From: Limnoperna fortunei
Taxonomy: Eukaryota > Mollusca > Bivalvia > Mytilida > Modiolidae
Direction of reading: 5' to 3'
Length of the DNA: 64,000 nt
Assembly (NCBI GenBank): GCA_944474755.1
Contig: OX104114.1
Location: forward strand, 26,621,220 to 26,685,219
This document shows, in pieces, positions 11,841-24,500 of this stretch (position 1 is the first letter of the stretch; each line of letters opens with the position of its first letter). The notes under the pieces were generated by a model. The model was not told the DNA's origin and ran no database searches. It saw nothing but the letters and a program-made list of their open reading frames with translations. The position numbers and the translations under genes are program-made.

Positions 11841-11967
11841 GGCCTCAGTGGCCGAGTGGTTAAGGTAGTTAGTTTCAATGGGGGCATGATTCCACTCCAA
11901 TCTTAATTGACAATGATTGCCAGTTTTTCTACCAAAGGTGGGGGTTTTCTCCAGGTACTCTGTTTAA
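11841..11967 (+). mobile_element. tRNA-headed SINE, truncated
   Basis: It begins 'ggcctcagtggccgagtggttaag' and keeps part of the body (tcttaattgacaatgattgccag, 'ggtgggggttttctccaggtactctg') but has lost the B-box region and the 3' part. It lies about 115 bp after another copy in the same orientation. Confidence 0.8.
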
Positions 11968-12354
11968 AGGTAGAATGACTAAAATTGCTGTCTAAAACAG
12001 AGTCTTGGAATTTGCTATTAACTTATGGGATTATTTAGCGAAATTTTGATCTAGGCCACCTTTATTTATTAAGAATGCTAAGGACTACCTTTTTTTTTAA
12101 ATCTGTATCAGTATCTGAAATAAATATCCTTTTAACTAAAAAAATACAGAACAAAACAATGAAATAAGAAATAAACAATAGATTTATTAATGTTCTTCCT
12201 TTAAATTAACAACATTTCCAGAATAAAATATATTTCTCCTTCATTAAACTGGATATAAAGCTTATTTTAATAAAATTTATATCATTGCATAAACAGTAAT
12301 ATATATGTATATAGTACAAATACATGTAATATCATTATTTGGTTTTTTAGTCAT

Positions 12355-12860
12355 TTGGTTTATCCCACATATTAAAAGTAAAGGTTGATATATTTTATCA
12401 CACATAAAAATGTTGAGATGGTTTATCCCACATAAAGTAAAGGTTGATATATTTTATCCCACATAAAGTAAAGGTTTATATGCTTCATTCCAGATAAAGT
12501 CATGGTTCATATATTTATACCACATAAAGTAAAGGTCGATATGTTCTAGTCCACATAAAGTCATGGTTCATATATTTATCCCACATGAAGTAAAGGTTAA
12601 TATATTTTATCCCACACAAATTAAAGGTTTGATATATTTTATCCCCATAAAGTCATGGTTCATATATTTTATCCCACATAAAGTAAAGATTGAAATGGTT
12701 TATGGCGCATAAAATAAAGGTTCATATACTTAATCCGATATAAAGTAAAGGTTGATATAGTTTATCCCACGTAGAGCCATGTAAATGCTAACATTGTTAC
12801 CTAGTTTAAAATAGTGATGATATGGTTTATCCAGCATAAAGTCAAGTTTAACATGTTCTA
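12355..12860. repeat. Minisatellite, about 32-bp unit
   Basis: About 15 diverged units of the type 'atcccacataaagtaaagg' plus 'ttgatatatttt'. Variants alternate 'aagtaaagg' and 'aagtcatgg'. Flanking DNA is not coding. Confidence 0.8.
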
Positions 12861-13003
12861 TTCCACTTTAAGGCAAGACCTACAGAGGATTAAATGTGGA
12901 AAGATGCTATAAATAAAGTATTGCCCCATCCTGTGGATATCATTAAAAATTAAATCTTTGTTAGAATAGAAATTTGTCAAGTATAGTGATTAGAAAACAT
13001 ATA

Positions 13004-13372
13004 ATAAAACACACACACACACACACACACTGTTTGTATCTACTGTGTACACTGATATACTGTATCCATAAATGTTTAACACATACACACTGTTTGTATC
13101 TACTGTAAACATGGATCTACTGTATCCATTATTGCTTATCACAAACACACACACACACACTGTTCGTATCTACTGTAAACATGGATCTACTGTATCCATT
13201 AATGCTTACACACACACACACACTGTTTGTATCTACTGTATCCATTAATTCTTAACACACACACTGTTTGTATCTACTGTAAACACGGATCTACTGTATC
13301 TATTAATTCTTAACACACACACACACACTGTTTGTATTTAACGTAAACGCGGATCTTCTGTATCCATTAATT
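13004..13372. repeat. (AC)n microsatellite embedded in an about 60-bp tandem repeat
   Basis: Five to six units, each a run of AC dinucleotides followed by 'tgtttgtatctactgta' and 'ggatctactgtatccatta'. AC-tract length varies from unit to unit, so the locus is probably length-polymorphic. Confidence 0.8.
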
Positions 13373-15378
13373 CTTACAACAGATCCCTTACATCTATATT
13401 TAGTTCCTGTTTTTTGACAAGAACATTTATAATGCAAACAATAATTTAAGTTAATTTGACTAGCAGACAATTATTATGTGTTATATACTTATTGTCATGG
13501 TTCTTTTCTGTTTTCTTAATTTTAAGAGGCTATTACTGTGGGTTTCTGATTTCTGTGGGTTTCTGATTTCTAACTTGCGAAAATTAAACATTACAGTTAC
13601 AGATTTACCAACTTCATATGCTAGAGTGAACCCATTTTACAACCACATTCGATTTAACGGAATTTCCGACAAATATTGGCAAGAGAAAAAGCAATTTATA
13701 ATTTTTTGTTATTAAGCTTGGGTATTGAGCAGACTTGAACGATTTTCAATAGATGCAAATAAAAAGGGGAGATAATATATATATATAATATACAAATTCA
13801 TTACAACAGCAAATTCAGTTAAACGTCAATGCTGGTGGGAAACTAACATGGTCGTTGTAAAGAGGGTTGACTGTACTTTTTAAAGAGAAATAAAAACCTG
13901 TTTTCAACTGTTGTTGCAAACTGATTCAGCAATCTTTAAACAAAACAATCAGGAAATAATACCAACACTTCATACTATTGCTAAATCTTAAAATTATCTG
14001 AAGTCATTCAGAGAGGTTTTTTGACAGCTGTTTATTATTTATTTGATTTTTTGTCTTTTCTGCAAAAAATTTGGGGAATAGGAAATGTAGTTTTTTTTTG
14101 GTCATCAATACCCATTCACTATACACCATATATATAAAGCAGACTTTCATCTAACAATACACACTATTCCACCTAATACAAATTTAAAATCTTTAAATGC
14201 CTATATATATCTATTGTTGTAGATAAATGCATAAAAATACCATTACAGTAACTGCTGTTGACCAGGAATAAACACTTATATGAAATACATATCAAAGGCA
14301 CATTACATGTGTGTAACGCTTTGTTTTGAGAAAAAATTATTTCATGAATACAATGTTTCAATATGCAGGCAAATTTTGACAGCATGAATTTTACAAGAAT
14401 GCCATTTTACATGGAATTCATGTAAGCAAAATTTGCCCGTGTAAGATTAATATATAAAATACTGACCATATAAATTTGTTACAAAAAATTTCAACAACAA
14501 TTAATAATAATTATGTCTACATGTTAAATTAGAAACTTCAATCTATTAAAACAAATATTTTATCATAATTTTTATGTTTTTCCACAATTATCAATAAGTC
14601 TGAATCATGTTATTTTGTCATTTACAAATTTTTCTTAAGAACATAACCTTTTCTCCAAACTTGTATACATATATGATTACCTCCCTGAATGAAAAAGTGG
14701 TTTGTACCAAAGATATCATTTCTCACAATAAATCCTCAGTTACATTGTACATTTTTACACACCAACAAATCACAAGTTTCTTTTTACATTTTTTCAGAAC
14801 TGTTTTCCCACAGTTATGTTTTATTGGTGTTAAAACTCTCACTGATTTTGACTGAACTTCCTAAATCCAAAATCAATCTTACTTCAGTTGTTCCATATTT
14901 TTATTTTTCAAAAAAAGTGCAATGTCAAAAAATTCAGTATTTAATTTGATAAAATTTCCAAATACCAAAACAATCTCACATACTTCTTATTACTTTCTAA
15001 AAGTAAGGAAAACTAATGTTAATAAATAAATTTAAAAACCTCATTTTTCAAATTGAAGAAAGTTGCTCTCTCGTATCAAATTTCTCTTACAATACACCTA
15101 AACAACAAGTAATAACTTTGCCTAATCTATTTCTGTTACTTGAGATCAAAGATTGCATCATCATTATTATAAGTGTAATAGTTCTATGAGCATGCCTAGC
15201 ACACTCTAATTTATAATGAGATCAATTTCTGTTACATAAATGTCATAATAAATCTCCTCTGAGCATGCCACAAATATCAGATTTGTATGCTAATGAGATC
15301 AGACATCATTAATGTTGTTTTGTGTCTTGTTACTAAAATACAAGCATGCATCAAAACATGCCAAAGCAGCATCAGCTT
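13373..15378. other. Non-genic interval, probably including the SAPCD2 3' UTR
   Basis: It contains short A+T-rich open frames only. The right part, below the SAPCD2 stop at 15379, should be that gene's 3' UTR. AATAAA-type signals on the minus strand occur (for example TTTATT on plus at 14820-14825), but I cannot tell which is used. Confidence 0.4.
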
Positions 15379-15501
15379 CTACATAAATGTTGTATCATCG
15401 TAATTAGTCTTGTTCTGTGAGCGTGCTTCAAAGAGATCTCTGATTAAAGATGCCTTCTCTTGTTCCAGTTGAGTAATTTTATCACTCTTCTGGCTTATTT
15501 C
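15379..15501 (-). CDS. SAPCD2 exon 6 (terminal)
   Basis: 123 nt including TAG at 15379-15381. It encodes KITQLEQEKASLIRDLFEAR, nearly identical to human RITQLEQEKSALIKQLFEAR, and ends DDTTFM. Confidence 0.92.
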   Translation of the reverse strand, partial: EISQKSDKITQLEQEKASLIRDLFEARSQNKTNYDDTTFM

Positions 15502-18500
15502 CTGCAAATATTAAAAAATTGTGAAATATAAAATAGACAAAATATTATATTGATAAAGGTAGGATAGCTGCTGTAATTTTCCAAGTTGGTAATTGTGTAT
15601 TCATGAATTATATACATGTATAAAAAGGAGATAAATTAAACAAAAAACACAATTTAATTAATAAAAGCAAAACAATGAATCACCAAAAATTTATAAAACC
15701 AATCAGAAACAACTGTGGACTGTGAGCAAGCTCACAAAGGGATACCCCCCGCCTCGCTTCAAGTCCAATATCTCCCCTGAATAATATCCGACAGCGACGA
15801 AAATTCTTCATGCACATCTACATATGATGTACTTCCTTCATGTAAAGTTTCATCAAAATCTGTCAAGCGGTTTAGTAGGAGAAGCGCTTACAAGGGATGT
15901 GGACAGACGGACAGACAGACAGGGTGATTCCTATATACCCCCCCAAACTAGTTTGCGGGGGGTATAAAGACAAAAATTGGGGCATAAATTACCAGGTTGG
16001 AACAGTTTAGTTTAACTGCTCTTAATAATGTTTCATAAATGAATTACTACTCTGAATGTATCAATGCGGTATTATTATCTTTGATATTGTGTGAAAAAAG
16101 AAAAAGCTACAGGCAAAAATAAATCAATGAACTAGCCCAAGTGACTTCATAGACATGCCTCAAAAGTCTTAATTTTTGGTCAATAACCAGGATATAAGCA
16201 TTTATAAATCTTGTTGTCTTATTTATTCTGCACAACTGACCTGATTCGGCTGTGCCATTGACAAGACATTAACTGTGCACAGATGTCGGGCATGCGACAG
16301 GTCGAATCCAGAAGTAGGGAAGCAATAAACTGTTGCAACCCTTAAGCTATTTCTAAAAATTGTGTGAAAATTACTCTTAGAAATACAGCATATACTATAG
16401 GGTTATAATACTTACTATTGTTAACTGTCTATTCTGATCTTTTATAAGTTTAATAGTGTTCTGTTCTAGTTGTTGAGCACTTGATGTCATAGCCAGATTC
16501 ATATGCAGTGGAAAACCCTAAAACATGGAATTTTATAGGTTTAATGAGATCAGTAAGTTATTTTCAGCTATATCAGTAAGATATTTTTATTATTTGTAGA
16601 CTTAATCAGATTTATTTTTACTGTAAATGGTATCACTGACCATCATTTGTAACTCTAGCATACCTCTTTATGATATTGTCAAATAAAAGGTGACATAAAC
16701 TTGCACCTGACAGGTGAACAGTACAGGTAGATAACCACTGCTACCCATGACCACAGCTTTTAAAGGATGAAACAGTAATACTACAAAGTACTAAATATAA
16801 ATTTTGAAATATATTGTTTTATTTCACTTTACTCCCCAAAATAACAATACATCAGTACAATGAAGACTTAATTAACCCAGTCAACTTCAATTGTTTTTAT
16901 GTGTTGTCATGATCAAATGATTAATAAGTTCTAGCATACGTTTTGTGGAAAGAACCAGGTGATCTTCCAGAAGGGATAGAAATGTTATGTCTTTTCACAA
17001 GTGTAGCAGGGATAGAGCTTAACTTTTTCCTGCAGTAGCCAGCTGGGCCCCTAGCCTGAAAAAATCCAGGAGCCCAACAATATAGTTAGGGGCCCAACTT
17101 TTTTCAGCGCAAGTGTGTTTTAACTATAAATTATATGATCATGTGTACAAATTTGCTTATGTACATGAATTCAGAAGTTATTGTCTTGTTTTGATATTGC
17201 TACTACCTACCTTGGATCACTACATACATAATTAGATATTTGAGTCTTTTGGACGCTTGCATTTTGTTTCCAGAAATTAAGATTATCTCTCAGAATGTAG
17301 GAACCTCCCCCCAAAGCTACCGACTATTTGACTCAAAATCCTACATTTCTGGCATTTTTAGCTACCTTTATTCTTCAATATTAGGAATTTATCAAACAAA
17401 TTAACTTATTTCCATTTTAAGTATGCAGGAAAATGTCCACCCACTTTCATTCTAGATTTAGGATTTGTAAGACAGGAAAGACTGCCACAGATGCTAACAA
17501 TGCACACACAAACATGACAAATGTATGATTGAAATAGCTACAATTGGTATAGAGTACTATTGTATTTGTTTTATGTTTTTTTCATAAAAAATTGATATTT
17601 AAACTATAAACTTGCTATGATAATGAGTAGGATTTAATTTTATGTGTTGTCTGTCTTGTTTTGCATTAAACAAAAGAATGAATGTTTTCTATATTTAAAA
17701 TGTACAATAAATTTAATCTTTCTTTGTGTTGAACAAGAAGTAGAAAATGACATCATTGCAAAAATATGTATATTCAATGTAAAATGCGCTATTATTATTC
17801 CAAAATACTAAGTATTATTATTGTGTTTAATCTTGACAGTTAATAGAAAACATAGTATTTAAAACCTCCAGAATCGAAATCATATTTACTCCCGGTGATT
17901 TTCGTAATTTATTTGTTTTGTACTGGTTTCCGCCAGTATTAACTCCATGGTGGTATCCTATTGAAAAAGATAAGTCAGGTGGGAACCAGCTTAGGCAGTT
18001 TTGATTATTCCCCTTTGACAAAAAATGTCACGTAAAATATTTCAAGACGATTCCTGACGCAAATGTCAATTAAATTGTTCTATCTATTCCCGATCTGGAT
18101 TATAATTACGCCACTTCACCAAATATCCTACACGCACAAAATATTGCCAATAACATTTTTAAGGGACAAAACTTGAAATATAAACGCAAAATGCGTACAC
18201 TTGATACGTTCGCCAACTGGGCGATCTAGACACAGGCTTTTGGTCGCCCAACAAAAATTCTACTCACATTGGCGACTGGGCGACTGTTAAGTTTCATCCC
18301 TGTGTAGTGCAGCAGCATGAGAGAAAAGACATTAAAAATGTCTATCATGAGTGGAAGATAACAAGGGCTTTCCCAAAAGTGCATAAAAGTACCTATTATC
18401 TATAACAATGTTCTTGTTTTTGACACTCTCTGGCACAGAGAACATACTGGTTCCCAGATATAACCTCTGCCACACATCAATCCCCATTTACTGCAGGACT

Positions 18501-21500
18501 ACATTTGTCGTCTGCTTGTAAGGTTTGTAAACAAAAAATGACATTTGTAAAATAATACACCAGATCTTTTTTTATTTTTATATATTCTATATAATACAAA
18601 TAGCCTAGACATATTGTGTAATGTATAAGGAGATCCTACTTCTTTGATCTATTTGTTCTATGTATCAATAACATATTTTTGTCTGTGAACTAAAATTTTT
18701 ACCTTTTCCGAGCTTTCTACCAATGTTTTCAATTGGTGATTGACTTCTGCGATCCTAGCTTTCTCAAAGTTCATTCTCTCTTGCATTGCTTCTAAATTGT
18801 AATCCTAAAAATAACAATTATTGTTCAATATACAACAAACGGCAACATAAAGTAGTCCCTCTCATATACAAGGCAAAGAAAATGTGGCTTATTAAAATGG
18901 TGGCCTCCCTAATAAATTTGTTATGAAGCATTATACAAATGTTATGCAGTGGTCTTTGGTACTGGCAGAGTTTGAAATAAGCACTCGCCCATGGGCCAAT
19001 GGCCCCTAAAATTTGCTGTGGGCTACTAGTTGTATAGAACCATATGAAAGGACTACTTTAAATTTAGTTGTGGGCTACCAAGGTAAAATTCTTAAGTTAA
19101 AACCCTGACTGGAATAACCTCTGAATAGATGGCTTTGGTGTATTACCCAAAAAAAAATAATTCAAGAATTTTAAATTAATAGACAAAGGGAGATAATTCT
19201 TTTTTTTTTTTTATGAGAAATCTTATGAAATATTTAAGCTTCTTATGGATACTTGTGAGATTAAAATAAATATAATATAATAATACATGAACCTTTAAAT
19301 CTGAAAAAAAAACAGCCATATATTTTTCTTAAATAGAAAATTTTGTCTAAAGTTTGTATGAAAACTTCACAATTCCATTTTTCTGAATGGAAGTGGTTAA
19401 ATTAAAACTGTCTGGATATTTGTTTAAAAAAACCACTTACGCTGTGCGATGTTTTGCTGACATACTTCTGTTTTTCTTCAATCAAGTTAATCTGTTTTAT
19501 GTACCACAATCTAGCTTGGTCTACCATGGCTAACCCCTGCATTAAGATCTGTTTTTCTTCATCAAATTGCTTTGCTCGTTTTAACTAAATAAGCCATGAA
19601 AATTATTAGTATGTATGACACCATGAAAATAAACTTTGTTTGCTGTTTCTGATCTGTATAATTTAAGAACTGGCTTAATGTAGTACATTTAAATAAGTTT
19701 TATTTAAAAGGCTGCTGAAAGTGTAGTGATCAAAGATATTCATAAGAATTTCCTACCACAGAAAGAAATTTCCAATTATCATAATCAATTCTCATAGTGT
19801 AAATGTACAATTAATGTTAACAATATTTAAAAAAAAATTATTTACATGTCTACAGCTGGTTGAATTTGATGTGTGAAATTTGCTTTTGCTTTTTGTCAGA
19901 AATTTTTTTTTTTATTTTAACTTGACAAGCTACTCCAAGCCAAAAATGGAGAAACACATAATTTATAATTCTGGTCTCATTGTGACCTTTCATAATTTTG
20001 TGATTTTGAAATGATACACTCAATGGGTTTTAATAATAATAAATAATCAATGCAATTTTCACCATTTTTTTTAAATATTATTATTTTATAATGCAAATTA
20101 ATTGAATGGTTTCTATAACAGCAACTGGAAAACTGTATTTCATTGAATACTGAATTCATAATTGAATAGTCCCCCATGACAGATTTGTATCCAAAGAATA
20201 ACGATTAATCTACAGTCCCATGTGTCTGATCATTTGGCACTAAAATATTCTTTTAAAAAGTTTGAGGTCTCAATATTATTATAAAGGGCGACATGATTCC
20301 GACCAGCATTCATAGCATCTTTAGTACAATCTGCTATTCTAGCCCCAATTAAAAATAATATATAGATACTTACCATATTTGAATCCACACCACTTGTCAA
20401 GGTATGCCTTCTGGCCGAGTCCCGCCTTTTGACACTTGCTGATTTCGGATGACTAGAAATAGATGGACCATGTTCCGATATGTTCAGCTGTTCTATATTT
20501 ACTAGAAATGAAAATGGAGTATATGACAAAAGGCAGAAAAAATGTGGAGATCAAATTTTCAAAACAGTAAATAAAAGTAATAATATAGGCATTAAATATA
20601 TACAATTCATTAACTGCGTACCATTAATTTAATATAGTAAGAACTTGTCAGAGAAACCCCAAACTTCTAAGAAAAACGAAGCATGACTTTCAAGCTCTGA
20701 AAAGGGCTTTCTATAAAAAAAGTTGTGGATTTAATATTTGCTGACTGATCATGACCCTATAAAGGTATACTTATTATAGTGAGCATGACAGGATTAGCCA
20801 AATTAGTTTCCACATTGGACTTTTATTATTTCAGATATCTGTGTTTCAAATTACGTACTGATAAAATTACCATATTTGAAGATCTATATATAATTTTTTT
20901 TATAAACGTGTTTTATTTTTTTACCTGGATTGAACAGAAGAAAAATTGCATTCTAAACAGCACTAAAAAGGTGGTAAAAGAGAACAAATTAAGCTAAGCC
21001 TACAGAATTTATCACAAGCTTAATTATCATCTTATAATGCAATTAGTATTAGTAGTATAGACTAGTGTCTTGAATATAGAGACTGGGGAATAACAATTCT
21101 GTACATTAGTGTATTGACAGAAGCAATGATTTTATATAGATCTAAAGATCTGCAACATAAACTTATATACAGTACAACTGCAGATGTTTATAGAAGTATG
21201 CATTCTTTTAAGATTATGACATTTGGAACCTAATGATTTCATATACATGTAGAGCTGCAATATAAACTTATAACTGCAGAGCCGCCAGAAGTATGCATTT
21301 AAAACAATAATGACATCTACTAAAAGCTGGATAAGCTTAAATTGGATGGACATACTAACATGTAATGGGCGGCAAATGAGACTGGTATTCTGAAATTACA
21401 ATTATTAATTATATTAATTATACAAACAAGTGTACTAAACAGGATTATATGAAGATTAACCAGAAAATCTACCTTAGTTGGTTACACTCGTTAATTTACT

Positions 21501-24500
21501 TTAATTTTAACTTACTTTAATTTTAGTCCGAGAATCCTCTGCCGTCCAACGCTTTTTTTTTGCGTCCCATGCAAAAAAAAAAAAAAACGTTGGATGGCAG
21601 AAGATTCTCGGACTACTTTAATTTAAGCTGAAGTTATGTGTTACACCTACACTATACAGGATTAACTGTGATGATGAACCAATTTTCAACTATTGCCTAA
21701 GGGCATAAAATCAATCAACCAAGGGGCACAATTAACAACTTTTCTTAATTAATGAATTTCACAAACTTCCTTGAAGAAAATAAAGAGACATCGGAGGAAA
21801 TAAAGGTTTTTGTGTATGTAGTATATGCTAACATTACTAAAACGGTCATGATTTTAGAAAGCCACAAAATGGGTGAAACTTCTCATAAAAAGAAGACATT
21901 TATTGTAGGAGGTAGGATTCCTGACAAACTCAGAAAATTTCAAAACCTTTGTTTGCAAATAAAAGATGTTTATAGGGAAGGCAGGCATCTCCTGAAAACT
22001 TCAACAGCTTGCAAAACCCTTGTTTACACCTACAAATAGCTGAAACTTTTCTAAAGGAAATCTTGTCCAACGCAATGACTGTAAATTAAAATATAAATGT
22101 ACATGTAGGTGGTCTCTCAAATGAAACTGACGAAGCATACAATTAAAATAAATTTTCAAGTGGTTTTGAGATGATTACTTGTTTAAGATTTTTCAGATAC
22201 TTTCAGATAACTCCAGCATTAACGGCATTGCATAACTTGTGTAGGTTCAGACAGATGGCTGGACATAATCCAATACTTTAATCCATAGCTATCAATCAGG
22301 TCAACAGGGTGTAACAATAATCAAGTTTAACACAGTATGACAATTTATTTATATTAAGAAAAGGCATTGATACAAGAAAGAGTATTTGATTGACTGATTT
22401 TTTGCTCAACGTCCAGCGAGCAATACATGTATTTCAGCTGTATTTAGGACAGGTTTTTTTTAAATCACATAAGAAACGTGGTTTCCAACAAATTTTGAAA
22501 ACAAACTGTATACATGTAAATTAACTGGTGTTAAGTATATTTGTTCAGGAAAAGGATGTATTATGCACTAGTTTAATCCTACCAAAAATGAAAAACGCAG
22601 GTAGAAACAAAATAATAAAATAAGTATTAAAGATGACTGTCCAACTTGAATGAGCACTAGCCATCTCAATACAGTTATCTCTTTGATTTGCAAGCTATAA
22701 ATGGGCCTCAAAAGATTGATCAACTTGTAATAATATCCTCAATTTGTTGTAAACAGTTTATATTTGAATTATCTGAAATAAGATCAGAAAGATTCAAAGT
22801 TTAAACTCAAATCTGTTCTTAAAAAGAAAGTAGTTGAATAAAATATCTAAGATAAACCAAACTTGAAAAGAAAATTTGTGTATAAACATGATAAAGTCTT
22901 TTATTAAATGAATCTTAGACCATAATTTTAAGGTCAAAACTTGATGAATACATTTTGTATTTATCAAATTTTAAAGGAAAAATGTATGAAAATTAAAGAT
23001 TTACCTGTATTGTTTTAGCCCTACATACATGTGCATGTGTATGTGTGAAAACTATGGTATGTTTCAGACATGTGCATGTATGTTAATAAGAAATTTATCA
23101 ACAGGACTTAAATTAAAAGTTTCTTTGTTTCCCTTCCCTGTCTTTGATATCAAAAACATCCCTAAATACAGGACTTAAATTAAATTTAAAGTTAATGTGT
23201 TTCCTTTCCCTATATAAAACATCCCCAATTTAAAAAAACCCACTTAGTTTATCTTTAGTTAATAGTTTTAAACCAGTATCTTACATTTTAATTAGTTAGA
23301 AAACATATACAAATTTAGTAAAGACCATGATTTACTAGTACATGTAAGATGTCTATTAAAAGCTTAATTTTTATGATTGCAAAATACACATAGGAAAAAC
23401 ATGTGTGGCTGGTCGAATAGAAAAGCTAGGATTGGGGGTAACAAACATTGTTTTAATTGTGGTCCAAAAATGTAATTTAAACTGCTTTTTAAACAACTGC
23501 CAAAGTTTACATTTCAAAGTTATCACATACATCTATATAGATCCTGATCATAACCTGATCTATTACATGTACATGTTTTTGTAACGAGGTTTACCCAGGG
23601 GGAACAGAACTGCCAACACAGATTTCTAAATAAAAGTTATATAATATCCTTAAATTAGGGGTCATAAACAAATTATGATGTAACTTTCTTGTAGGATCAT
23701 AATAGCTTTTATGTACATTGGGGAAATGTCAGGGACTAATCTTAAACTACATGTAAATCTCATGTTCATGTGGGTATCTTCCCAAATAATGAATGTATCA
23801 TATGAGGTGAAAGACTGAATGACACATTAATTAACAAAAACGTTTTTGTTCAACTTGATTCCCCTTGCAAAACTTTACTTACAGTCCAGGCAAGCAGTTT
23901 ACTTTTTCCTTTTTTGGGCAACATTAATTCTCAGAGATAATTCCATAATGTGTATGTATATTTCAAAAGGTAAATTTTAAACATGAAGTAGATTTCTTAT
24001 AACTAAATGGCTTTAATCTTTTCTTTTTGTACACATGCAGTGAATTTTAATAGATACATGTATACTTTAATTAAATAATTCATATGTTTAAGGTGATTTA
24101 AATTGTGTGCTACATGTACAACTTACAGTGTGTCTTGTTCACAAAAAGAAAATATAACTGGAATTCATGCAGATCTATCCATAATGGTCAAATTAAGTTT
24201 TTTTTTCCCTCCTGTTGCCTGGATCTTTTTGCAAGAAGAAAAATATTATTGCATGCAGTTCTAGCAAAGTTTTTTTTAATTTGCATAATTGTAGATACTG
24301 CTGATGAAGTAAGGGCAAGTTACATGCAAGTAGTAACTATATACATTGTTATTTTCTTACTAATTACAAGTAAATGTACTACCAACAAATCATAAGCTCA
24401 TTAATACCAAAAATATGACAAATAAGGAAGATTATGCTTGCAAAAAGAAAAGACAACCCAAACCCCACGATTAGGAATATTACATGGGGCAAAACAAAAT

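Noticed and set aside
12355..12860. Regular 32-bp repeats resembling a CRISPR array
   Set aside because: Units are contiguous diverged tandem repeats with no unique spacers, in a eukaryotic genome; it is a minisatellite.
21752..22039. 95-codon plus-strand open frame in SAPCD2 intron 1
   Set aside because: Lys/Glu-rich but without a recognisable domain, splice context or start context; open frames of this length are expected in A+T-rich intron DNA now and then.
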